DNA of 38,688 bases from Gallionellales bacterium RIFCSPLOWO2_02_FULL_59_110. Lineage in GTDB: Bacteria; Pseudomonadota; Gammaproteobacteria; Burkholderiales; Gallionellaceae. The stretch is taken from NCBI GenBank assembly GCA_001801215.1, contig MGXA01000093.1:16574-55261 (forward strand), read 5' to 3'. Below the pieces are notes generated by a model. The model searched no databases and had not been told where the DNA came from. It saw only the letters and a list, made by a program, of their open reading frames with translations. A program made the position numbers and the translations under genes. Shown here piece by piece: positions 19,316 to 26,498 of the stretch. Position 1 is the first letter of the stretch. Each line of letters opens with the position of its first letter.

Positions 19316-20770
19316 ATGAGCCTTGTTATTGACCAAATTAGGCGCGAAGCAAGCAGTTTGCTGGATTCGCAACGCCGTTCTGACCTTGGACAATACATGA
19401 CCCCCTCTCCCATTGCTGCGTTTATGGCCTCGCTTTTTTCCTACAATGGCCGAACCAGATTGCTGGATGCAGGCGCGGGAGTAGGTTCTTTAACTTCCGC
19501 ATTTCTGGATAAGGCATCACATGAAGGAATAGATGTTGACGTGGAAACATGGGAGATCGACAACATTCTAGGTGGCTATCTGAAAAACACGCTCGACGAA
19601 TATGTGCGGCAAGGGCAAGGAAAAATCAAAGCCCACATTCATGCAGCAGACTTTATCGAGGGTGCTGCTTTCTCCATACAGTTTGACTGTGGCAACCGAT
19701 ACACACACGCAATTCTCAATCCTCCCTACAAGAAAATATGCGCTAGCTCAAAACACCGTAAGTTATTACGAATGGTAGGCATTGAGACGGTCAACCTGTA
19801 CACGGCATTCGTCGCGCTGACCATGTTGTTGATGGAAAAGGGGGGCGAGGTTGTCGCCATCATTCCTCGTTCATTTTGCAACGGTAGCTATTACCGCCCG
19901 TTCCGCAATCTGATTTTGCGGATTTCCTCCATTCGCCAACTGCATCTATTCGAAAGCCGAAACCTGGCTTTTCAGGACGATGATGTTTTGCAAGAGAACA
20001 TCATCATTCACTTGGTCAAAGGAGAACCGCAAGGCGCAGTTATCGTATCCACCTCGCATGATGCAAGATTTTCTGACTACCAGCAGACCACATTTGATGC
20101 TGCCGTGATTGTGAAGCCCAACGATATAGAGCAATTCATCCACATTCCGACAGTTATCGGACAAACAAGCACTCCCAAGCTTTGTACGCATACATTACGC
20201 GACATTGGACTGGAGGTTTGCACCGGGCCAGTAGTGGATTTTCGACTGAAAGCATATTGGCGGGATAAGCCGACCGATGGTACCGTACCCCTTCTCTATC
20301 CCCACCATTTCAGCGATGGTGCTCTATGCTGGCCAAAATCACACAAAAAACCCAACGCATTGCAACTTTCCTCCGATGTCAGCAAATGGCTGATGCCGCG
20401 TGGACACTATGTGCTCGTTAAACGCTTTTCCACAAAGGAAGAACGCCGCCGCCTCGTGGCGTACCATTTATCCTATGAGGCGTTGGATGCTGCATACATC
20501 GGCTTCGAAAACCATTGGAACGTATTCCACATCGGGAAACACGGCATAGACGAGGATATCGCCAAGGGACTGGCCACCTTTCTTAACTCGACTATCCTTG
20601 ACGAGCATTTTCGGGTGTTCTCGGGCCATACACAGGTAAATGCCACGGATCTGCGTAATATGCGCTACCCAAGCCTCGAACAGTTACGAAAGCTCGGCAA
20701 ACGCGCAAAAAATCAGCCCAACGATCAAGCCACCCTTGATCGATTGCTTGAGGAGCTAGAAACGGCATGA
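19316..20770 (+). CDS. BsuBI/PstI-type DNA adenine N6-methyltransferase
   Basis: Modification enzyme of a type II restriction-modification system, 484 residues. The N-terminal part carries GQYMTP (25-30), SAM motif I LLDAGAGVGSLTSAF (around 49-63) and the catalytic NPPY at 135-138 (AILNPPYKK), the order of gamma-class N6-adenine methylases of the Eco57I/PstI group. The C-terminal 250 residues are the likely target-recognition region. It overlaps the restriction gene by 4 nt. By family, the methylated sequence would be CTGCAG, which is not proven by the sequence. Base composition is visibly less GC-rich than prmB and hpnC on either side, which indicates horizontal acquisition. Confidence 0.92.
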   Translation: MSLVIDQIRREASSLLDSQRRSDLGQYMTPSPIAAFMASLFSYNGRTRLLDAGAGVGSLTSAFLDKASHEGIDVDVETWEIDNILGGYLKNTLDEYVRQGQGKIKAHIHAADFIEGAAFSIQFDCGNRYTHAILNPPYKKICASSKHRKLLRMVGIETVNLYTAFVALTMLLMEKGGEVVAIIPRSFCNGSYYRPFRNLILRISSIRQLHLFESRNLAFQDDDVLQENIIIHLVKGEPQGAVIVSTSHDARFSDYQQTTFDAAVIVKPNDIEQFIHIPTVIGQTSTPKLCTHTLRDIGLEVCTGPVVDFRLKAYWRDKPTDGTVPLLYPHHFSDGALCWPKSHKKPNALQLSSDVSKWLMPRGHYVLVKRFSTKEERRRLVAYHLSYEALDAAYIGFENHWNVFHIGKHGIDEDIAKGLATFLNSTILDEHFRVFSGHTQVNATDLRNMRYPSLEQLRKLGKRAKNQPNDQATLDRLLEELETA

Positions 20771-21720
20771 CCACAAAACAAGAACGAATCGGCGAAGCTT
20801 TGGATATTCTCAGGCAGCTTGGGATGCCCAATGAGCAATTGAACGATAGAACAGCTATTTGTCTATTGGCGTTGCTCGATTTACCCGAGACAACGACTTG
20901 GGATAAAGCCAGCAATTCGATGCTTGGCATTCGCGCCATCCTTGACTTCGCCCGTGAAAAACTCGGGCGCAATTACGCCGAAAACACGCGAGAGAGCATC
21001 AGAAAATATAGTGTCAAACAGCTTGTTGCTGCGGGGGTGTTACTGCACAACCCAGATAAACCAGATAGGGCGGTCAACAGCTCAGGCAACTGTTATCAAG
21101 TAGAATCCAACGCCCTTGCCTTATTCCGCAAATTTGGCACGAGAGGATGGAAAAAAGCCTTATCCATCCACCTAGAGACACGTCAAACTCTGGCAGACCA
21201 ATTCGCGCAACACCGTGACATGCAACGAATTCCTGTGGTCGTCAACCAAGGACACAAAATCAAGTTAAGCGCGGGGAAACACTCCGACCTGATTCGCGCC
21301 ATCATTGAAGAGTTTGTTCCTCGCTTTGTGCCGGGTGGAGAGCTTGTTTATGTGGGCGACACGGGAACAAAATGGGGTTACTTCGACGAGCCATTGCTGC
21401 GCACACTGGGGGTCAAAGTCGGCAGCCACGGAAAAATGCCCGATGTAGTGATTTACTACCGCAAGAAGAACTGGCTCATCCTGTTTGAAGCCGTAGCAAG
21501 CAGCGGCCCGGTGGATGGCATACGCCACGCCGAACTTTCTGATCTGTTCAAGGCAAGCACGGCGGGACTCGTATACGTGACGGCATTTCCCGACCGTGGC
21601 GAAGTCATGCGCAAGTTTCTGTCCGTCGTCGCATGGGAAACCGAAGTCTGGTGCGCCAGTGACCCAACCCATCTGATCCATTTCAACGGCATCCGTTTTC
21701 TTGGCCCATACGCCAAATAG
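20767..21720 (+). CDS. BsuBI/PstI-type restriction endonuclease
   Basis: Type II endonuclease of 317 residues, partner of the overlapping methylase. The C-terminal catalytic domain shows the BsuBI/PstI family blocks: LVYVGDTGTKWGYFDE (about 193-208), the PD-(D/E)XK-type core with D226 (HGKMPDVVIYY) and E241 (WLILFEAVASSGPVD), HAELSDLF, AGLVYVTAFPDR and a conserved end HLIHFNGIRFLGPY. The N-terminal 150 residues are probably the DNA-recognition/helical domain. The ORF appears complete, so the system is probably active. Expected target CTGCAG (family knowledge). hpnC starts only 20 nt after its stop. Confidence 0.93.
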   Translation: MTTKQERIGEALDILRQLGMPNEQLNDRTAICLLALLDLPETTTWDKASNSMLGIRAILDFAREKLGRNYAENTRESIRKYSVKQLVAAGVLLHNPDKPDRAVNSSGNCYQVESNALALFRKFGTRGWKKALSIHLETRQTLADQFAQHRDMQRIPVVVNQGHKIKLSAGKHSDLIRAIIEEFVPRFVPGGELVYVGDTGTKWGYFDEPLLRTLGVKVGSHGKMPDVVIYYRKKNWLILFEAVASSGPVDGIRHAELSDLFKASTAGLVYVTAFPDRGEVMRKFLSVVAWETEVWCASDPTHLIHFNGIRFLGPYAK

Positions 21721-21740
21721 CCGCTTCACAATTCAAATTC

Positions 21741-22556
21741 ATGCCCGTCGATCACTACGAGAATTTCCCCGTCGCCTCGGTTCTGATGCCCAAACGGCTG
21801 CGCAGGCCGGTGGCGGCGATCTACCATTTCGCGCGCGCGGCGGACGACATCGCCGACGAGGGCGACTTGCCGAATGAAGAGCGGCTCGGCCAACTCGACG
21901 CATTTCGCGCCGAGCTGGCGCGCATCGCCGCAAACGAGACGCCGCTCACGCCGCTGTTCCAGAATCTCGCGCCGGAGATTCGGCAGTATGCGCTGCCGAT
22001 GCAGCCGTTTTACGATCTGCTCGACGCCTTTTCGCAGGACGTGGTGCAGAAACGCTACGTGAACTTCGACGAGCTGCTCGATTACTGCCGCCGCTCCGCC
22101 AACCCGGTCGGCCTGCTGCTGCTGCATCTCTATGAAGAAGCCACGCCAGTCAACATCAAGTATTCGGACGCCATCTGCACCAGCCTGCAACTCATCAACT
22201 TCTGGCAGGATGTCGCGAAGGATTACGCCATCGGCCGCATCTATCTGCCGTTGGACGAGATGGCGAAATGCGGCGTAACCGAGGAGCAGATTGCGCAGGG
22301 CATCGTCGATGACAAATGGCGCAGGCTGATGCACTTCCAGGTGAGCCGCGCGCGCGAAATGATGCTCTCGGGCGCGCCGCTCGGCAGCATCCTCACCGGA
22401 CGCGTCGGCATGGAGATGCGCATGATTATCGCGGGCGGGCTGCGCATCCTCGACAAGCTGGAAGCCGTGCAGTTCGACATGTTCGAGCGGCGCCCGATAT
22501 TGCGCCCGCTCGACTGGGTTATCATGCTGGCCAAAAGCGCGCCGTTTCGTTTATAG
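21741..22556 (+). CDS. hpnC: hydroxysqualene synthase HpnC
   Basis: Converts presqualene diphosphate to hydroxysqualene in bacterial squalene/hopanoid synthesis. The 271-residue all-alpha trans-prenyl synthase fold shows the first Asp-rich motif AADDIADE (34-40) and the second region LINFWQDVAKDYAIGRIYLP (about 151-170). The opening MPVDHYENFPVASVLMPKRLR is typical of HpnC as opposed to HpnD. It is first of the hpnC-hpnD-hpnE series and follows the restriction gene by 20 nt, so its native promoter may have been displaced. A CACAGAG inverted repeat separates it from hpnD. Confidence 0.94.
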   Translation: MPVDHYENFPVASVLMPKRLRRPVAAIYHFARAADDIADEGDLPNEERLGQLDAFRAELARIAANETPLTPLFQNLAPEIRQYALPMQPFYDLLDAFSQDVVQKRYVNFDELLDYCRRSANPVGLLLLHLYEEATPVNIKYSDAICTSLQLINFWQDVAKDYAIGRIYLPLDEMAKCGVTEEQIAQGIVDDKWRRLMHFQVSRAREMMLSGAPLGSILTGRVGMEMRMIIAGGLRILDKLEAVQFDMFERRPILRPLDWVIMLAKSAPFRL

Positions 22557-22565
22557 AAATCATTT

Positions 22566-22648
22566 GCCACAGAGATCACAGAGCACACAGAGAGAAACAA
22601 AACTTGGCGCTACGCCGCATTCTCTGTGAACTCTGTGTTCTCTGTGGC
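22566..22648. repeat. CACAGAG-unit inverted repeat, copy 2
   Basis: The left arm (22566-22598) has three CACAGAG units behind GC and the right arm (22619-22648) is the inverted equivalent. The arms match those of 6779-6933 closely, but the loop (about 20 nt) is shorter and unrelated. It fills the hpnC-hpnD gap. Confidence 0.88.
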
Positions 22649-22670
22649 TGATTGAGGCTTTGCAACCACT

Positions 22671-23504
22671 ATGACCCCCGATCAATACTGCCAGGACAAG
22701 GCCGCAAAAAGCGGCTCCAGCTTCTACTACAGCTTCCGGTTCCTGCCGCCGCACAAGCGCCGCGCCATCACCGCGCTGTATGCCTTCTGCCGCGAGGTGG
22801 ACGATGTCGTAGACGAGTGTTCTGATGCGAACGTCGCGCGCACCACGCTCAACTGGTGGCGCGGGCAGGTCGCTGAAATCTACGGCGGCAAACCGCAACA
22901 TCCGGTCGCGCTGGCGTTGATTCCGGTGGTGAAACAATTCAACCTCGCGCAGGAGCATTTGCTGGAGATCATCGACGGCATGGAGATGGATATCGACCAG
23001 CCGCGCTACCCGGATTTCGAGTCGCTGCAACTGTATTGCTACCGCGTCGCGTCGGTGGTCGGGCTGCTGTCGGCGGAAATCTTCGGCTACCGCGATCCCC
23101 GCACGCTGGAATACGCGCACGATCTCGGCATCGCCTTCCAGCTCACCAACATCATCCGCGATGTCGGCGAGGATGCACGGCGCAACCGCATCTACCTGCC
23201 GATGGAGGAGCTGCAACAGTTCGGCGTGGCGGCGGCGGACATCCTCAACGCGCGCGAAACGGAGGAGTTCCACAAACTGATGGCGTTCCAGATCGAGCGC
23301 GCGCGGCGCTACTACCGGCAGGCGCTCGACCATCTCCCCGCCGCCGACCGCAAGGCACAGCGCACCGGCCTGATTATGGCCGCGATCTACCGCGCCACGC
23401 TGGACGAGGTCGAAAAGAGCGGCTGCCACGTGCTGAAGGAGCGCGTTTCGCTCACTCCGGCCTACAAGATGTGGCTGGCGTTCAAGACGTGGTTGAAACC
23501 GTAG
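22671..23504 (+). CDS. hpnD: presqualene diphosphate synthase HpnD
   Basis: Condenses two farnesyl diphosphates to presqualene diphosphate, the first step towards squalene. The 277-residue protein has the first Asp-rich motif CREVDDVVDE (40-49) and the second LTNIIRDVGEDARRNRIYLP. The N-terminus YCQDKAAKSGSSFYYSFRFLP is characteristic of the HpnD branch. Its product is the substrate of HpnC, whose gene precedes it. The downstream hairpin-flanked DUF559 gene interrupts the usual direct junction with hpnE. Confidence 0.94.
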   Translation: MTPDQYCQDKAAKSGSSFYYSFRFLPPHKRRAITALYAFCREVDDVVDECSDANVARTTLNWWRGQVAEIYGGKPQHPVALALIPVVKQFNLAQEHLLEIIDGMEMDIDQPRYPDFESLQLYCYRVASVVGLLSAEIFGYRDPRTLEYAHDLGIAFQLTNIIRDVGEDARRNRIYLPMEELQQFGVAAADILNARETEEFHKLMAFQIERARRYYRQALDHLPAADRKAQRTGLIMAAIYRATLDEVEKSGCHVLKERVSLTPAYKMWLAFKTWLKP

Positions 23505-23515
23505 CAGAGTAGATT

Positions 23516-23553
23516 CCTTCCCCCTGTCAGGGGGAAGGCCAGGATGGTGGTGA
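23516..23553 (+). repeat. left hairpin unit of the DUF559 element
   Basis: CCTTCCCCCTG (23516-23526), one T, then its exact reverse complement (23528-23538), followed by GCCAGGATGGTGG. The ATG of the DUF559 ORF (23544) lies inside the unit, and GGAAGGCCAGG just before it could serve as ribosome site. An inverted copy stands at 23913-23950. Confidence 0.85.
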
Positions 23554-23927
23554 AACGCTCAATGAATATCAGGAGGATCCGCCCGGCAACCACATCAAAA
23601 GCAAGATCGCTTCGACGTGACATGACCGATGTTGAACGTGTGCTGTGGCGGGTTTTACGCGGCAAACAGCTCGGCAGACACCGTTTTCGCCGCCAGCACC
23701 CGATTGGGCGATACATCGCCGACTTCGCCTGTATCGAGCAGAAACTGGTGATCGAACTTGATGTGGGAAAACATCAGGAGCGGCTTGCTTATGATGAACA
23801 GAGAACGGCTTTGTTACAGGCGCAAGGTTGGCGAGTTTTGCGTTTCTGGAACAACGATATATCGAACAATTCGGATGGTGTGTTAACAACAATAATGGAA
23901 AATTTAACGGCTCTACCCCCACCCTAA
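23544..23927 (+). CDS. DUF559 Vsr-like endonuclease-family protein
   Basis: Protein of up to 127 residues of the DUF559 family, which has a very-short-patch-repair/restriction-endonuclease-like fold; the biological role of the family is not established. Visible family marks are MTDVERVLWRVLRGKQLGRHRFRRQHPIG, the nuclease core IADFACIEQKLVIELDVGKH (Asp and Glu-x-Asp positions kept; DVGKH where DGGQH is usual) and YDEQRTALLQAQGWRVLRFWNND. The ORF opens within the left hairpin unit and its last codons (ALPPP-stop) lie in the inverted right unit, so gene and repeats form one block. The true start could instead be ATG at 23562 or 23622 (MTDVERVLW). It interrupts the hpnD-hpnE junction. Confidence 0.85.
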   Translation: MVVKRSMNIRRIRPATTSKARSLRRDMTDVERVLWRVLRGKQLGRHRFRRQHPIGRYIADFACIEQKLVIELDVGKHQERLAYDEQRTALLQAQGWRVLRFWNNDISNNSDGVLTTIMENLTALPPP

Positions 23928-23950
23928 CCCTCCCCCTGCAAGGGGGAGGG
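23913..23950 (-). repeat. right hairpin unit of the DUF559 element
   Basis: CCCTCCCCCT (23928-23937), GCA, AGGGGGAGGG (23941-23950), with CCCCCACCCTAA before it. Read on the minus strand it aligns with the left unit at about 28 of 38 positions, so the two units are inverted repeats bracketing the gene. A further partial copy (GTCAGGGTGGGGA) follows near 24000-24012. Confidence 0.85.
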
Positions 23951-24045
23951 AATATGAGTTTCACTCTAAGCTCATTCCCTTTTTTCTCCCATAGTAATGG
24001 TCAGGGTGGGGATAATAGCCCCAACAAATCGCCCATAACAAACCG

Positions 24046-25488
24046 ATGAACAATCACAAAACTACTTGCCCTGCCATCATCGGCGGCGGCTACGCCGGCA
24101 TGGCCGCCGCTGTCGCCCTCGCCGCGCGCGGCATCCCCGCCACCGTGTTCGAAAGCGCCAGACAGCTTGGCGGGCGGGCGCGCGGGATTGCCTTTCCAAA
24201 TCAGGTTGCGCACGCTGAAAACAAGGTCGCTCCCTCTCTCCAAATCTCTGATGGAACAACTAGCCATTCGACTAAGCCAGCAAGCGGGCAAGTCGCTGGT
24301 TACCCCGGCGGGGGAGAGGGCAATCGTCCCCTGTCGGGGAATTCTTTGATCCTCGACAACGGCCAGCACCTGCTGCTCGGCTGCTACCGCGAGACCCTGC
24401 GCCTGATTGAGCAGGTCGGCGGCAACATCGAGCGGGACTTCCTGCGCCGGCCGCTGCAACTCGATCTGCACGGCGAATTTTCCCTGCGTGCGCCGCGCCT
24501 GCCCGCGCCGCTGCACCTCTTGGCTGCGCTGCTCGGCGCGCATGGCCTGTCGCTTAGCGAACGGCTGAAGGCTGCGCGCTTCATGCTCGCGCTGCGCCGC
24601 ATGGGATTTCGCTTGCCCAATGACATGACGGTCGCCGCACTGCTCGCGCAACACGGACAGGATGCCGACCTGACCTTCAAGTTATGGGAACCGCTGTGCA
24701 TCGCCGCGCTGAATACCCCGATCCACAAGGCCTCCGCGCAGGTGCTGCTCAACGTGCTGCGCGACTCGCTGAATCGCACGCGCGCCGACAGCGACATGCT
24801 GTTGCCGCGCGTGAATTTTACCGCGCTGTTCCCGCAACGCGCCGCGGGCTTTGTCGAACAGCACGGCGGCAGGGTGCTCACTTCATGCGGCGTAGAGGCA
24901 ATCCTTCCCCAAGGCGACGACATCGAACTTGCCACTGCATCAGGCAGCATGAGATTCAGCCATGTCATCTGCGCCGCGCCGCCCACGGTTGCCGCCGGGC
25001 TGCTGCGCCCGCTCGCCGCACTCGCAGACACCGTGGCGCAGATCGACGGTCTGGAGCATCAGCCGATCTACACAGTGTATCTGCAATACCAGCCGATGGT
25101 GCGCCTGCCGCACCCTATGCTCGGCCTGCATCGGCGCTACAGCCAGTGGCTGTTCGACAAGGGGCAGATCGCCGGGCAGCACGGCCTGCTCGCCGCCGTC
25201 ATCAGCGCGGAAGGCATCCATCAGGAATTGGCGCAGAAGGAACTGGCGCAGAAGGTGATCGCGGAATTGCGCGAGGAATTCGGCATCGCCCAAACGCCGG
25301 CATGGTTCAAGGTCATCGCCGAGAAGCGCGCCACCTTCTGCTGTGCGCCCGACCTGCGCCGTCCATCACAGCAGACCGCTCTGCCCGGCCTGCTGCTGGC
25401 GGGCGACTACACAGCGGGCGACTATCCGGCCACGCTGGAAGGCGCGGTGCGGAGCGGCCTGCGCTGCGCCAGCCTGATTTCGGCATAA
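24046..25488 (+). CDS. hpnE: squalene-associated FAD-dependent desaturase HpnE, with in-frame insertion
   Basis: FAD-dependent amine-oxidase-family enzyme that reduces hydroxysqualene to squalene. The 480-residue protein has the dinucleotide-binding IIGGGYAGMAAAVALAARG (11-29), the GGRAR motif at 42-46, LDNGQHLLLGCYRETL from 103, and the C-terminal FAD motif LLLAGDYTAGDYPATLEGAV. Homologues have, to my knowledge, only about ten residues between GGRAR and LDNGQH; here there are 56, a low-complexity stretch (APSLQISDGTTSHSTKPASG, GYPGGGEGNRPL) whose DNA holds an inverted repeat (24232-24241 with 24311-24320). The frame stays open, so the enzyme may tolerate it. It follows the DUF559 element and ends the hpn series. 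Confidence 0.9.
   Translation: MNNHKTTCPAIIGGGYAGMAAAVALAARGIPATVFESARQLGGRARGIAFPNQVAHAENKVAPSLQISDGTTSHSTKPASGQVAGYPGGGEGNRPLSGNSLILDNGQHLLLGCYRETLRLIEQVGGNIERDFLRRPLQLDLHGEFSLRAPRLPAPLHLLAALLGAHGLSLSERLKAARFMLALRRMGFRLPNDMTVAALLAQHGQDADLTFKLWEPLCIAALNTPIHKASAQVLLNVLRDSLNRTRADSDMLLPRVNFTALFPQRAAGFVEQHGGRVLTSCGVEAILPQGDDIELATASGSMRFSHVICAAPPTVAAGLLRPLAALADTVAQIDGLEHQPIYTVYLQYQPMVRLPHPMLGLHRRYSQWLFDKGQIAGQHGLLAAVISAEGIHQELAQKELAQKVIAELREEFGIAQTPAWFKVIAEKRATFCCAPDLRRPSQQTALPGLLLAGDYTAGDYPATLEGAVRSGLRCASLISA
24232..24320. repeat. inverted repeat embedded in the hpnE coding sequence
   Basis: CCCTCTCTCC (24232-24241) pairs with GGGGAGAGGG (24311-24320), 9 of 10 positions, across a 69-nt loop. 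The right arm shares the 12-mer CGGGGGAGAGGG with the repeat at 30353-30364. It coincides with the extra residues of HpnE. Confidence 0.6.
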
Positions 25489-25498
25489 TAATCATGCG

Positions 25499-25525
25499 TC
25501 GACAGCGCATATTTATTGTTATAAT
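25499..25525 (+). promoter_or_regulatory. possible promoter of the hemerythrin gene
   Basis: TATAAT at 25520-25525 is preceded by TCGACA at 25499-25504 (5 of 6 consensus bases) with a short 15-nt spacer, about 90 nt before the hemerythrin ATG. Weak evidence, by eye only. Confidence 0.3.
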
Positions 25526-25617
25526 AGATGACAGTAATACTCAACTTTTATGATCGAAAACCGATTGAACAGCGGGTATGCCGATCGCTTGATTTAGCCA
25601 TTGAGAAGGATATTGAC

Positions 25618-26049
25618 ATGACAACCATTGCAGAATTTATGGCCAACGACCATCAGGCCTGCGACGCCAAATTTGCCGACGCCGAAGCGGCCGCCCTGAC
25701 CGACGACTGGAGCCAGGCAGAACCCGCCTTCAACGCCTTCCGCGACGGTATGGCGCGGCACTTCCGCATGGAAGAGGACGTGCTGTTCCCCGCGCTGAAG
25801 TCCTCCGGCGGCCCCGCCGGCCCGGTGCATGTGATGCTCATGGAGCACGCGCAGATCAAGGAGCTCGTCAAACAGATGGGCGCGGCGGTAGAGCGCAAGG
25901 ATGCGCAGGAATACGGCGGCCTTTCGGAAACCCTGCTGATGGTGATGCAGCAGCATAACCACAAGGAAGAGAACATCCTCTATCCGATCACGGATCAGAT
26001 CCTGGCGGCACAGCGCGAAACGCTGCTCGGCCAGATGCAGGCCGTTTGA
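25618..26049 (+). CDS. hemerythrin HHE domain protein
   Basis: Cytoplasmic four-helix diiron protein of 143 residues. Candidate iron ligands in family order are H12 (ANDHQACD), H48 with E52 (ARHFRMEEDVLFP), H77 (MEHAQIKE) and H113 with E117 (QQHNHKEENILYP). The DHQ and HxxxEE patterns match the HHE cation-binding family rather than the phage-like bacteriohemerythrin at 2.2 kb. AGAAGGA precedes the ATG at 25618; the frame is open upstream but has no better start. It heads a run of genes (DUF2249, oxidase-like protein, SirB2, a second HHE protein) that suggests NO/O2 stress or iron-sulfur repair, as in the YtfE group; this is inferred. Confidence 0.88.
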   Translation: MTTIAEFMANDHQACDAKFADAEAAALTDDWSQAEPAFNAFRDGMARHFRMEEDVLFPALKSSGGPAGPVHVMLMEHAQIKELVKQMGAAVERKDAQEYGGLSETLLMVMQQHNHKEENILYPITDQILAAQRETLLGQMQAV

Positions 26050-26089
26050 CCCGGATGCAGCCCATTTCACCTAAAAACAGCGATTGATT

Positions 26090-26216
26090 AACCGCAGAGG
26101 CGCAAAGGCGCAGAGGAATAATAAAATTTGGACAATTTTATTGCTCACCCCATGAGTGAGGTCGTGCAACCTCATAACGCTCTGTTTTTTCTCAGCGCCT
26201 CTGCGTCTCTGCGGTT
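26090..26216. repeat. CGCAGAGG-unit inverted repeat
   Basis: The left arm (26090-26116) contains CGCAGAGG, CGCAAAGG and CGCAGAGG at 9-nt spacing behind AAC; the right arm (26194-26216) is the inverted version ending GCGGTT. The loop is about 77 nt. It lies between the hemerythrin and DUF2249 genes. Confidence 0.88.
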
Positions 26217-26261
26217 CAACTGAGTTCTCCAGGTTTAAGCCAAGATGCAGTTTATTCAACA

Positions 26262-26498
26262 ATGATGCCGGAACTCGATGTACGCGGATTACCGCCGCCG
26301 GAGCCTTTCGAGAACATCGTCCGCGCGCTGCCCGCGCTTTCCGGCAACGACACCCTGCAAGTGCTGATCCACCGCGAGCCATTCCCGCTCTACGAAATGT
26401 TGCGCGATGCCGGTTATGCCTGGCAGACCACCGCGCTCGCGGACGGCGACTTCAAAATCCTGATTACGCGAGGCTCACCGCCAGGGCGCGCCGGATGA
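26262..26498 (+). CDS. DUF2249 domain protein
   Basis: Small cytoplasmic protein of 78 residues with the DUF2249 (TusA-like alpha/beta) pattern: LDVRGLPPPEPFENIVRAL, then LQVLIHREPFPLYEMLRD and GYAWQTTALADGDFKILITR. Genes of this family occur next to hemerythrin and nitric-oxide-related genes, and here the stop overlaps the next gene's ATG by 4 nt (ATGA), which couples it to the oxidase-like membrane protein. The biochemical role is unknown; the conserved Cys of TusA is absent. Confidence 0.85.
   Translation: MMPELDVRGLPPPEPFENIVRALPALSGNDTLQVLIHREPFPLYEMLRDAGYAWQTTALADGDFKILITRGSPPGRAG

Noticed and set aside
19316..21720. Avoidance of the expected CTGCAG target in the window.
   Set aside because: Sites are present (4321-4326, 10595-10600, 37586-37591) and I could not count all of them reliably, so no depletion claim is made.
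26156..26494. N-terminal extension of the oxidase-like membrane protein.
   Set aside because: The open frame upstream only translates the CGCAGAGG repeat and the antisense frame of DUF2249; the ATG overlapping the DUF2249 stop is the natural start.
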